From an uncultured bacterium (GTDB taxonomy: Bacteria; Bacteroidota; Rhodothermia; Rhodothermales; Rubricoccaceae): a stretch of DNA of 59,574 nt. Below the pieces are notes generated by a model. The model saw only the letters and a program-made list of their open reading frames with translations. It had not been told where the DNA came from and made no database searches. A program made the position numbers and the translations under genes. Below are positions 52,338 to 59,574 of this stretch, in pieces. Where the stretch lies: contig CANLSR010000014.1 in the NCBI GenBank assembly GCA_947493945.1, positions 1-59,574 of the forward strand, given 5' to 3'. Position 1 is the first letter of the stretch, and every line of letters begins with the position of its first letter.

Positions 52338-54719
52338 ATGCCCGCAACACTCACCGAGCGCGACGTCTGCACGAAGTACATCACCCCAGCCCTTGAGGCC
52401 GCCGGGTGGGACCGCCAGCGGCAGATCCGGGAGGAGGTGACGTTCACGGACGGGCGCGTCATCCAGAAGGGGAAGATGCACGCCCGGGGGAAGAAGCGCC
52501 GAGCGGACTACGTGCTCTCGCTGAAGCCGAACCTGCCGCTGGCGGTGGTGGAGGCGAAGGACATGGAGCACTCGGTCGGGGCCGGGATGCCGCAGGCGCT
52601 GGCATACGCGGAGGCGCTCGACGTGCCGTTCGCGTACAGCTCGAACGGGCGGGGCTTCGTGGAGCACGACCGGACGGGGCAGGGCAAGACGATCGAGCGG
52701 CCGATCGCGGTGGACGCGTTTCCGTCGCCGGACGAGCTGTGGCGGCGGTACCGGGCGTGGAAGGGGCTCGACGAGGCGGCGGCCGAGGTGGTGCTCCAGG
52801 ACTACTACACCGAGGCCGGCGGGAAGGAGCCCCGGTACTACCAGCGGGTCGCGATCAACCGGGTCGTGGAGGCGTTCGCGACGGGTGAGCGGCGGATGCT
52901 CTTGGTGATGGCGACGGGGACGGGCAAAACGTACACCGCCTTCCAGATCATCTGGCGGCTGTGGAAGGCTCGGCAGGCGAAGCGCGTGCTCTTCCTGGCG
53001 GACCGCAACATCTTGGTGGACCAGGCCAAGCAGAACGACTTCAAGCCGTTCGGCGGCGCGATGGTCAAGGTCCAGAACCGGACGGTGAACAAGGCCTACG
53101 AGATCTACCTCGCGCTGTATCAGGCGGTGAGCGGGACGGAGGAGCGCCAGGACGTCTACCGCGAGTTCTCGCCCGACTTCTTCGACCTCATCGTCGTGGA
53201 CGAGTGCCACCGGGGAAGCGCGTCGGCAGACTCGGCGTGGCGTGAGATCCTGGAGTACTTCGAGCCTGCCGCTCAGCTGGGCCTGACGGCCACGCCGAAG
53301 GAGACGACCGACGTGTCCACCTCTCACTTCTTTGGCGATCCACTCTACACATACTCGCTCAAACAGGGCATCAACGACGGCTTCCTTGCGCCGTACCGCG
53401 TGATCCGATTGGGGTTGGACCGTGACCTAGAGGGCTGGCGGCCTCCAGCGGGTACGACGGACCGGCACGGACGCGAGGTGGAGGACCGGGAGTACGGGCA
53501 GAAGGACTTCGACCGAACCGTCGTTCTGCCCGAGCGGACCAACGCCGTGGCACGGCGCATTGCGGAGTACCTGGAGGCGAACGACCCCTACGCCAAAACC
53601 ATCGTGTTCTGCGTGGACATTGAGCACGCCGAGCGGATGCGGAGCGCGCTCGTGAACGCCTGTGCGGCGCGGGTGCGGGAGAACTCCCGCTACGTCGTCC
53701 GCATCACGGGCGACAGCACGGACGGCGTCCTCGAACTCGATCACTTTATCGACCCCGAGAGCCGCTACCCGGTGATCGCGACGACGAGCCAGATGCTCAC
53801 GACGGGCGTGGACGCGCAAACGTGTAAGCTGATCGTGCTGGATCGGTCGATCGGGTCGATGACGGAGTTCAAGCAGATCATCGGGCGCGGCACGCGGCTG
53901 CGCGAGGACTACGGCAAGGTGGGCTTCACCATCATGGACACCCGTGGCAACACGGCCAAGTTTTCCGATCCGGACTTCGACGGCGAGCCGGTCCGCGTCT
54001 ACGAGGTCGAGCCCGGGGAGGCGATCCCCGACACCGAGGCGATGGAGGCCGAAGAAGCCTTTGGCGACGCCGACGACGGCACGGACAGCGGCCCCGACCG
54101 GGGCTGGGTCCTCACCGACGGCGAGGACGACGGCCCGCGCAAGGTCTACGTGGACGGCGTGCAGGTCAAGATTGTCAACGAGCGCTACCAGGTGTACAGC
54201 GCCGACGGACGGCTGATCACGGAGAGCCTGCGCGACTACACGCGCGAGCAGGTCCGACAGAAGTACACGTCGCTGGACGACTTTCTGCGCTTGTGGCGAG
54301 AGGCGGATCGCAAGACGGCAGTCGTAGACGAGCTGGCCGAGCAGGGACTGATGCTGGACGCGCTGCGCGAGGAGATCGCTCGGGAGAGCGGCGAGGAGGC
54401 CGCAGCGATGGACCCGTTCGACTTGGTGGCGCACGTCGCCTTCGACCGGCCGGCGATGACGCGCTCCGAGCGCGCCCGGAAGGCCCGCCAGTCGGACGTG
54501 TTCGACCGCTACGAGGCGCCTGCTCGCGAGGTGCTGGCGGCGCTGCTGGACAAGTACGCGGATGAGGGGCTGGACCACATCGAGCAGATGGACGTGCTGA
54601 AGGTGCAGCCGCTCAACCGCTTCGGGACGCCGCTGGAGATCGTGCGGCGGTTCGGCGGGAAGCAGGGCTACCAGGCCGCTGTGCGCGAGCTAGAGACGGT
54701 GCTCTACCGCGCTGCCTGA
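52338..54719 (+). CDS. hsdR: Type I restriction enzyme R subunit (EcoEI-type)
   Basis: A 793-residue motor-nuclease. The N-terminal PD-(D/E)XK site is RADYVLSLK ... VVEAKD (D57, E72, K74). The SF2 translocase follows: MATGTGKT near 190-197, VVDECHRG, LTATPKET, and the late QIIGRGTRLREDYGK. The EcoEI-type C-terminal domain binds the methylase. It cuts unmodified DNA after translocation as part of R2M2S. ATG 52338 (MPATLTERD) begins the domain and is preceded by TCACTTT rather than a Shine-Dalgarno. The hsdM gene follows 89 bases later. Confidence 0.92.
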   Translation: MPATLTERDVCTKYITPALEAAGWDRQRQIREEVTFTDGRVIQKGKMHARGKKRRADYVLSLKPNLPLAVVEAKDMEHSVGAGMPQALAYAEALDVPFAYSSNGRGFVEHDRTGQGKTIERPIAVDAFPSPDELWRRYRAWKGLDEAAAEVVLQDYYTEAGGKEPRYYQRVAINRVVEAFATGERRMLLVMATGTGKTYTAFQIIWRLWKARQAKRVLFLADRNILVDQAKQNDFKPFGGAMVKVQNRTVNKAYEIYLALYQAVSGTEERQDVYREFSPDFFDLIVVDECHRGSASADSAWREILEYFEPAAQLGLTATPKETTDVSTSHFFGDPLYTYSLKQGINDGFLAPYRVIRLGLDRDLEGWRPPAGTTDRHGREVEDREYGQKDFDRTVVLPERTNAVARRIAEYLEANDPYAKTIVFCVDIEHAERMRSALVNACAARVRENSRYVVRITGDSTDGVLELDHFIDPESRYPVIATTSQMLTTGVDAQTCKLIVLDRSIGSMTEFKQIIGRGTRLREDYGKVGFTIMDTRGNTAKFSDPDFDGEPVRVYEVEPGEAIPDTEAMEAEEAFGDADDGTDSGPDRGWVLTDGEDDGPRKVYVDGVQVKIVNERYQVYSADGRLITESLRDYTREQVRQKYTSLDDFLRLWREADRKTAVVDELAEQGLMLDALREEIARESGEEAAAMDPFDLVAHVAFDRPAMTRSERARKARQSDVFDRYEAPAREVLAALLDKYADEGLDHIEQMDVLKVQPLNRFGTPLEIVRRFGGKQGYQAAVRELETVLYRAA

Positions 54720-54808
54720 CGGGCCTCCGGCGCGGGTGCACCGGGGGCCGGAGGCTTGCGGCGTCCGGTACCTTGCGGACTCCCGCACGCGACTCTCACG
54801 CCCCCCGC

Positions 54809-56380
54809 ATGCCCGACCTGTTTTCCTCCATGCGCGTCGTCATAGCGGACGATGTGCCTGTGCCCGATTCTCAGCCGGCCCCGAAGCGAGCGCGCACGGG
54901 CGGCTCCGTCTCGGGGACGGTCAAGTCCATCCAGGACATCATGCGCAAGGACGCGGGCGTGGACGGCGACGCGCAGCGGATCTCGCAGCTGGCGTGGATG
55001 CTCTTCCTGAAGCTGTTCGACGACAAGGAGCAGGAATACGAGCTGGAGGACGACTACCGCTCGCCGATCCCCGAGCCGCTCCAGTGGCGAGCCTGGGCGG
55101 CCGACGCGGAGGGCATCACGGGGGACGAGCTGGCGGGGTTCGTGGACACGACGCTGCTTCCGTTTCTCCGAGGGGACGCCGTCACCCTCGCGGACGAGAC
55201 CGAGGCCTCTGGCGAGAGGGAGGTAAAGCTGGACGTGGCGATGCCGGCGGGCGGGATGATCCAGAGCGTGTTCGAGGACACGTACAACTACATGAAGTCC
55301 GGGACGCTGCTGCGGCAGGTGGCGAACAAGCTGGGCGAGATCGACTTCACGACGTTGACGGACCGCCACGCCTTCAACGACGTCTACGAGACGATCCTGA
55401 AAGGTCTGCAGAGCGCGGGGAATGCGGGCGAGTACTACACGCCGCGTGCGGTGACGCGCTTTATGGCCGAGCGCGTAGACCCGAACCTGGGCGACGTGGT
55501 GTTCGACCCGGCGTGCGGGACCGGCGGCTTCCTGGTGGACGCCATCGAGCACCTACGGCGGAAGGGCGTCAAGTCCATCGAGAGCCGGGAGACGCTGCAG
55601 ACCACGATCCGTGGCGTGGAGAAGAAGCCGCTGCCGCACATGCTGGCGACGACGAACCTCATTCTACACGACATCGAGGTACCGAACGTGCGCCACGGCA
55701 ACAGCCTCACGCGCCCGCTCCGCGACTACGGGCCGAAGGACCGCGTGGACGTGATCCTGACCAACCCGCCCTTTGGCGGGACGGAGGAGGACGGCATCGA
55801 GAACAACTTCCCGGTCGAGTTCCGCACGCGCGAGACGGCGGACCTGTTCATGGCGCTCCTCTTGCGGATGCTCAAGGACGGCGGGCGCGCGGCCGTCGTG
55901 CTGCCGGACGGGTTCCTCTTCGGCGAGGGCGTCAAGACGCGGCTCAAGGATCGGCTGCTGGCCGAGTGCGACCTCCACACGATCGTGCGGCTGCCCAACG
56001 GGGTCTTCGCGCCGTACACGAGCATCAACACCAACCTGCTGTTCTTCGAAAAGAGCCGCCCGACGAAAGACGTGTGGTTCGTGGAGCACCCGCTGCCCGA
56101 GGGCTACAAGCAGTACACCAAGACGAAGCCGATCCGCCACGAGGAGTTCGGCTACCTCGCGGACTGGTGGGACGACCGCGAGGAGACCGAGTGGGCCTGG
56201 AAGGTCTCGGCCGACACGATTGCCGCTGGCGGCTACAGCCTGGACCTCGCCAACCCGCACGAGGACGAGGCAGTGCAGCACGACCCGGCGGAGCTTCTGA
56301 CGGAGTTGAAGGCGGTGGAGGCCGAGGTGCAGGCCACGCGCGACGCCTTGCGCGCCGCGCTCGCCCAGGCGCTGGCATGA
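54809..56380 (+). CDS. hsdM: Type I restriction-modification methylase subunit
   Basis: A 523-residue N6-adenine methyltransferase. The N-terminal helical domain (SGTVKSIQDIMRKDAGVDGD, SQLAWMLFLKLFDDKE) is followed by YYTPRAVTRFM, motif I FDPACGTGGF, motif IV LTNPPFGG, and a C-terminal helix that contacts HsdS. It protects host DNA and is needed for restriction. The stop overlaps the hsdS ATG (ATGA), a coupling that keeps M and S balanced. All catalytic motifs are intact, in contrast to locus 1. Confidence 0.93.
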   Translation: MPDLFSSMRVVIADDVPVPDSQPAPKRARTGGSVSGTVKSIQDIMRKDAGVDGDAQRISQLAWMLFLKLFDDKEQEYELEDDYRSPIPEPLQWRAWAADAEGITGDELAGFVDTTLLPFLRGDAVTLADETEASGEREVKLDVAMPAGGMIQSVFEDTYNYMKSGTLLRQVANKLGEIDFTTLTDRHAFNDVYETILKGLQSAGNAGEYYTPRAVTRFMAERVDPNLGDVVFDPACGTGGFLVDAIEHLRRKGVKSIESRETLQTTIRGVEKKPLPHMLATTNLILHDIEVPNVRHGNSLTRPLRDYGPKDRVDVILTNPPFGGTEEDGIENNFPVEFRTRETADLFMALLLRMLKDGGRAAVVLPDGFLFGEGVKTRLKDRLLAECDLHTIVRLPNGVFAPYTSINTNLLFFEKSRPTKDVWFVEHPLPEGYKQYTKTKPIRHEEFGYLADWWDDREETEWAWKVSADTIAAGGYSLDLANPHEDEAVQHDPAELLTELKAVEAEVQATRDALRAALAQALA

Positions 56381-58056
56381 GCACGATTCTCCTGGATCAG
56401 TTCGACGCGCTCGTGGACATGCCAGAGGCCGTAGAGCGTCTGCGCCGCTTGGTGCTGGACCTGGCCGTGCGCGGGCGCCTCGTGCCGCAGGACCCGGACG
56501 ATGAACCCGCGAGCGTGCTGCTGGAGCGGATCGCGGCGCAGAAGCAGCGCCTGTTCAAAGCGGGAGAGATCCAAAAGCCGAAGCGATATAAGCCTCTGGC
56601 GAAGACAGACGAGCCGTACTCGCTTCCTACAGGGTGGGCCTGGACACGTCTCGGTGTCGTACGCCACGGCTGCGGTCAGACGACGCCTGAGGCTCGGTTC
56701 AGCTACATCGACGTGTCTGCCATCGACAAAGAGCGCGGCGTGATCGGCGATTCTGTGGACGTGGTTGAGGCCGGAGACGCTGCGAGTCGGGCGCGCAAGC
56801 TCGTCAGGCAGGGAACGGTTCTCTATTCGACCGTGAGGCCCACGTTGTTGAACGTTGCCATCGTGGATCGAGAGTTCGATCCACCACCTATCGCGAGCAC
56901 GGCTTTCGCCATCGTCCATCCGTTTGGTGGCGTTGACTCCAGGTACCTGTACTTCTACCTCCGCAGCCAGCCGATGATCGACTTCGTAGAGTCGAAGATG
57001 GTCGGACTGGCGTACCCAGCAATCAGCGACGCGAAGTTGTACCCGGCTCCTCTGCCTCTCCCGCCAGAGGCCGAGCAGCGCCGCATCGTCGCCCGCGTGG
57101 ACGAGCTGATGGCGCTCTGCGACCGGCTGGCGGACGGTCTCGCCCGCCGCGACGGGCTCCGCCAGCGGTGGGCGGTCTCCACGGTCCGCCACGTCTCGGA
57201 GGACGAGCCCATCCGTGGAGCCCCGGCCTGGGCCTTCGCCGAGGCCCACCTCGACGCGCTCCTCGCCACCCCCGAGGCGGTCCCCCTCGTGCGCCGGTTG
57301 GTGCTGGACCTCGCCGTGCGCGGGCAGCTCACAGAGCAGGACTCCAGCGACGAGCCCGCCAGCGGCCTCTTGCAGCGGATCACGGCGGAGAAGCAGCGGC
57401 GGTATGAGGCGGGGGAGATTCGCAAGCCGAAGCCTTTGGCGCCGGTCGCGGAGGACGAGCGGACGTTCGAAACGCCAGAGGGGTGGGCGTGGACGCGGCT
57501 AGGCGCGCTTGGAGATTGGGGTGCAGGTGCTACACCGAGCCGATCCCGCTCCTCCTACTACAAGAGAGGAACAATCCCTTGGCTGAAGACAGGAGAACTC
57601 AATGATGGAGTTATTAGTTCTGCTGTGGAGTTTGTGACCGATCTAGCGTACGAGGAGACATCTCTGAGACTTAACCCTCCTGGAAGCGTACTGATCGCGA
57701 TGTACGGTGCGACGATTGGCAAGCTTGGAATCTTGGACTTCGAGGCCACGACGAATCAAGCGTGCTGCGCTTGCACACTGTTTTGTGACCTTCCGTCATG
57801 GTATCTGTTCTATGTGTTGCGCTCAAAGCGAGAACACTTCAGGAGTCTCGGCGCAGGAGGAGCACAACCGAACATCTCCAAGGCCAAATTGGTGGCTGAA
57901 CCAATCGCCCTCCCGCCAGAGGCTGAGCAGCACCGCATCGTCGCTCGCGTGGACGAACTAATGGCGCTCTGCGACCGGATGGAGGGCGGCCTCCGCGAGG
58001 GGCAGGAGGGCGCAGCGCGGTTACTGGAGGCGGCGCTAACACGGACCCTCGCCTAA
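56377..58056 (+). CDS. hsdS: Type I specificity subunit with strongly repeated halves
   Basis: A 559-residue HsdS with two tandem half-molecules, each made of a conserved N-part (EAVERLRRLVLDLAVRGRLV / EAVPLVRRLVLDLAVRGQLT), a TRD, and a conserved C-part (PPEAEQRRIVARVDELMALC / PPEAEQHRIVARVDELMALC). The TRDs (about residues 85-225 and 365-510) differ completely. TRD2 is poorer in GC than everything around it (57580-57880). The long near-identical direct repeats of about 66 bp (57062 and 57912) could support recombination that swaps TRDs. ATG 56377 overlaps the hsdM stop. Confidence 0.92.
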   Translation: MSTILLDQFDALVDMPEAVERLRRLVLDLAVRGRLVPQDPDDEPASVLLERIAAQKQRLFKAGEIQKPKRYKPLAKTDEPYSLPTGWAWTRLGVVRHGCGQTTPEARFSYIDVSAIDKERGVIGDSVDVVEAGDAASRARKLVRQGTVLYSTVRPTLLNVAIVDREFDPPPIASTAFAIVHPFGGVDSRYLYFYLRSQPMIDFVESKMVGLAYPAISDAKLYPAPLPLPPEAEQRRIVARVDELMALCDRLADGLARRDGLRQRWAVSTVRHVSEDEPIRGAPAWAFAEAHLDALLATPEAVPLVRRLVLDLAVRGQLTEQDSSDEPASGLLQRITAEKQRRYEAGEIRKPKPLAPVAEDERTFETPEGWAWTRLGALGDWGAGATPSRSRSSYYKRGTIPWLKTGELNDGVISSAVEFVTDLAYEETSLRLNPPGSVLIAMYGATIGKLGILDFEATTNQACCACTLFCDLPSWYLFYVLRSKREHFRSLGAGGAQPNISKAKLVAEPIALPPEAEQHRIVARVDELMALCDRMEGGLREGQEGAARLLEAALTRTLA

Positions 58057-58073
58057 GCGCTGTGCCTCAGCTC

Positions 58074-58102
58074 TTGTTCGACACGAGATCAGCCCTTATC
58101 CT
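58074..58102 (+). promoter_or_regulatory. Putative sigma70-like promoter of the structured RNA
   Basis: TTGTTC (58074-58079), a 17-base spacer, and TATCCT (58097-58102), immediately after the hsdS stop. Transcription would start near 58108 and run through the hairpin region. It is unlike the TAGCTTG boxes of the resident genes. Confidence 0.4.
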
Positions 58103-58107
58103 GGCAG

Positions 58108-58457
58108 CGCCTTCGGAGCCTAGCGTCTGGGGGGAAGCGCGTCGCTGGTCGGATTCCCTAGGGACCCAACCAGCGCGACTGCCAAAGATAACGTTTGGAT
58201 CACGAGACTTATTGTCTGGATGACCAGCGTTACGGTGGCAGCGGTGTTCTGGTTACAGTTCATTGGTGCTACGGCTACGTTGAAGTAGTCCGCTTCGGCG
58301 GGCGAGCCATGCGTATTAGTTGATCACGAACACGTAATCACCCTCATCGGTGAGTGCGCCTAGTACACGGCCAGAATGCTGGCCGGAGACGCTCGGCGGT
58401 CTCGTTGCTACGGCTTAACCGCGACGCCTCGGCTCACGCCGGGGCGTTTCGCTTTCT
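58108..58457 (+). ncRNA. Structured leader/ncRNA candidate upstream of the RT
   Basis: The stretch from hsdS to the RT start is about 400 bases with no gene. It holds at least eight consecutive hairpins. These are 58143-58175 (13 paired bases), 58182-58198 (CCAAA/TTTGG), 58205-58217 (AGAC/GTCT), 58288-58303 (CCGC-TTCG-GCGG core), 58321-58340, 58368-58385 (CGGCCAG-AATG-CTGGCCG), 58386-58403 (GAGAC/GTCTC), and 58421-58452 (10-bp stem, TCAC loop, GCG/CGC extension) ending 5 bases before the RT ATG. Such density over 310 bases suggests a folded RNA, as in RT systems that use an upstream ncRNA as template. The middle (58180-58340) is poorer in GC than its surroundings. Exact ends are unknown. Confidence 0.6.
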
Positions 58458-59531
58458 ATGCTCTTCCGAAAGCCATTTACAAAGCGCGACGGCTGGTATC
58501 GCCCCCGCGCCTACTCCCACTTCGACGAGCCCATCTCGGAGGTCCGGGCAGAGCGCCTCGTCACGGACCCGGAGGCCATCGCCCAGCACGCCTTCTTCCC
58601 GTTCATCAAGCGGGTCGTCCGCGTCGACCGCTACAAGGCTGGTGACAACGGGAAAAAGGAGGTCAAGCCGAAGAAGCGCCCGATCTGCTTCGCGTCCCAC
58701 GTCGACTCTCACGTCTTCGCCTACTACGCCGACTATCTGAAGGCGAAGTACGAGGACCGGCTGGCGGACGAGGCCTGCGAGCCGTGCGTGATCGCTTATC
58801 GCTCGCTCAACAAGAAAACGAACATCCACTTCGCCGCCGAGGCCTTCGACGACATCCGCCAGCACGCGCCGTGTGCCGTCCTAGCCTTCGACGTCAAGAG
58901 CTTCTTCGACACACTCGATCACGAGTTGCTGAAGCAGGAGTGGGCGGCGCTCCTCAGCGAGGACCGGCTACCGTCTGACCACTACGCGGTGTTCCGGGCC
59001 GTCACCCGGTTTGCGTTCGTCAAAGAGCGGCGTCTGAAGAAGCTGTTCCGGAAGCACTACGCCGACCGCAAGAAACAGCGTCGTCGCCGCAGGCCAGGAG
59101 GTCGTGGCCCTCGCGTCCCGCGGATCTGCACCCCTAAGCAGTTCCGGGACCGGGTCCGACGGCAGAAGGCGGAGGGCCGGTCGCTGGTCGCCGTCAACGA
59201 GTCGGGAATGGGCATCCCCCAGGGGTCACCGATCAGCGCGTTGCTGGCGAACCTCTACATGCTCCCGTTCGACCTCGCGTTTCACGCCTACGTCTCAGAG
59301 CTCGGCGGCGTCTACCGCCGGTATAGCGACGACCTGCTCGTGATCTGCCCGCTGGACAAGGTGCAGGAAGTCGAGGAAACCGTCAACGAGATGATCGAGG
59401 AGCGAAAGATCAAGCTCGGCGAGGCGAAGACCGAACGGTTCGTCGTCCAGCACAGCAGCGACACCCTCGCGATCACCAAGATGGACGCGGCCGGGAGTGA
59501 CCCTGACCCGGTAGCTCGGACGCTCAGTTAA
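58458..59531 (+). CDS. Defence-type reverse transcriptase, DRT2/UG2-like (tentative)
   Basis: A 357-residue reverse transcriptase. Motif A is LAFDVKSFFDTLDH with D145, motif B GIPQGSPISALLANLY at 252-267, and motif C YRRYSDDLLVIC with the catalytic YSDD at 289-292. The N-terminus has features I recall from defence RTs of the DRT2 group: HFDEPIS, HAFFPFI near 44-50, KKRPICFASHVDSHVFAYYA at 72-91, and NIHFAAEAFDDI. A very basic insertion (DRKKQRRRRRPGGRG) lies at 203-217. Retron-specific motifs and the DGR-type motif are absent. The C-terminus ends soon after the YSDD palm without the YLGF-like segment common in RTs, so it may be short or truncated. It follows a complete type I R-M set and a hairpin-rich leader. 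Confidence 0.78.
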   Translation: MLFRKPFTKRDGWYRPRAYSHFDEPISEVRAERLVTDPEAIAQHAFFPFIKRVVRVDRYKAGDNGKKEVKPKKRPICFASHVDSHVFAYYADYLKAKYEDRLADEACEPCVIAYRSLNKKTNIHFAAEAFDDIRQHAPCAVLAFDVKSFFDTLDHELLKQEWAALLSEDRLPSDHYAVFRAVTRFAFVKERRLKKLFRKHYADRKKQRRRRRPGGRGPRVPRICTPKQFRDRVRRQKAEGRSLVAVNESGMGIPQGSPISALLANLYMLPFDLAFHAYVSELGGVYRRYSDDLLVICPLDKVQEVEETVNEMIEERKIKLGEAKTERFVVQHSSDTLAITKMDAAGSDPDPVARTLS

Positions 59532-59574
59532 GGGTACTCTCGCCCTCACACTGACCATGTCCATGCCCGCCCGC

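Noticed and set aside
58057..59531. Retron or diversity-generating retroelement
   Set aside because: The RT lacks the retron NAxxH and VTG motifs and the DGR-type motif. No template/variable repeat pair or branching-G inverted-repeat pattern was found.
59557..59574. Start of a further gene after the RT
   Set aside because: ATG TCC ATG CCC is compatible with a start, but only six codons are visible.

Overview
The window is a very GC-rich bacterial chromosome segment. Gene content and regulatory sequence point to the Bacteroidota/Rhodothermota side of the tree, probably a marine Rubricoccaceae-like organism; this is an inference from style, not from a marker gene. Supporting signs are a recurring TAGCTTG box 5 or about 20 bases upstream of start codons, which resembles the Bacteroidota -7 element TAnnTTTG, near absence of Shine-Dalgarno sequences, frequent GTG/TTG starts, and many secreted or lipid-anchored hydrolases.

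Left and centre (1-42.5 kb) look like ordinary chromosome. They carry a nurA nuclease with a small probable HAS-barrel partner, and herA 11.5 kb away. Next come a glutaryl-CoA-dehydrogenase-like enzyme, a phosphatase and two GH31 glycosidases, one with a LacI/cre-type operator. A phasin-like/DUF2188 protein faces a wax-ester/diacylglycerol acyltransferase. These are followed by rlmN, a tightly coupled ctaB-ABC-DedA operon, a phosphoglucosamine mutase, a ParA-like ATPase, an NSS transporter and an M14 peptidase. An overlapping thioredoxin-like/RNase D set, divergent hisB and recQ, an SF2 helicase, a BLUF photoreceptor, an M1 peptidase and an FtsX-type ABC exporter complete the block.

This block is littered with small repeats. 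There are heptamer-ended elements (one in frame inside the FtsX permease, one supplying the start codon of the HAS-barrel gene), a 212-bp MITE with terminal inverted repeats, GC-rich palindromes, and CTGGCGG/CCGCCAG motifs at most gene boundaries.

The right third is an accessory, defence-rich region in two parts. The first (43-47.2 kb, minus strand) encodes a methylase with an N-terminal HsdR-type nuclease domain, interrupted by a frameshift, then a specificity subunit and a 71-residue Cys-rich protein. A 21-bp tandem repeat lies upstream, and related composite repeats flank the locus on both sides in opposite orientation. The second part starts just past a tRNA-Thr(CGT) and its terminator. 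It holds an HNH endonuclease divergent from a complete type I system (hsdR-hsdM-hsdS), then about 400 non-coding bases full of hairpins, and a reverse transcriptase.

The RT and its structured leader are the most interesting item. The arrangement matches defence-associated RTs that copy an upstream non-coding RNA (the protein most resembles my recollection of the DRT2/UG2 type). I cannot confirm the class without a search.
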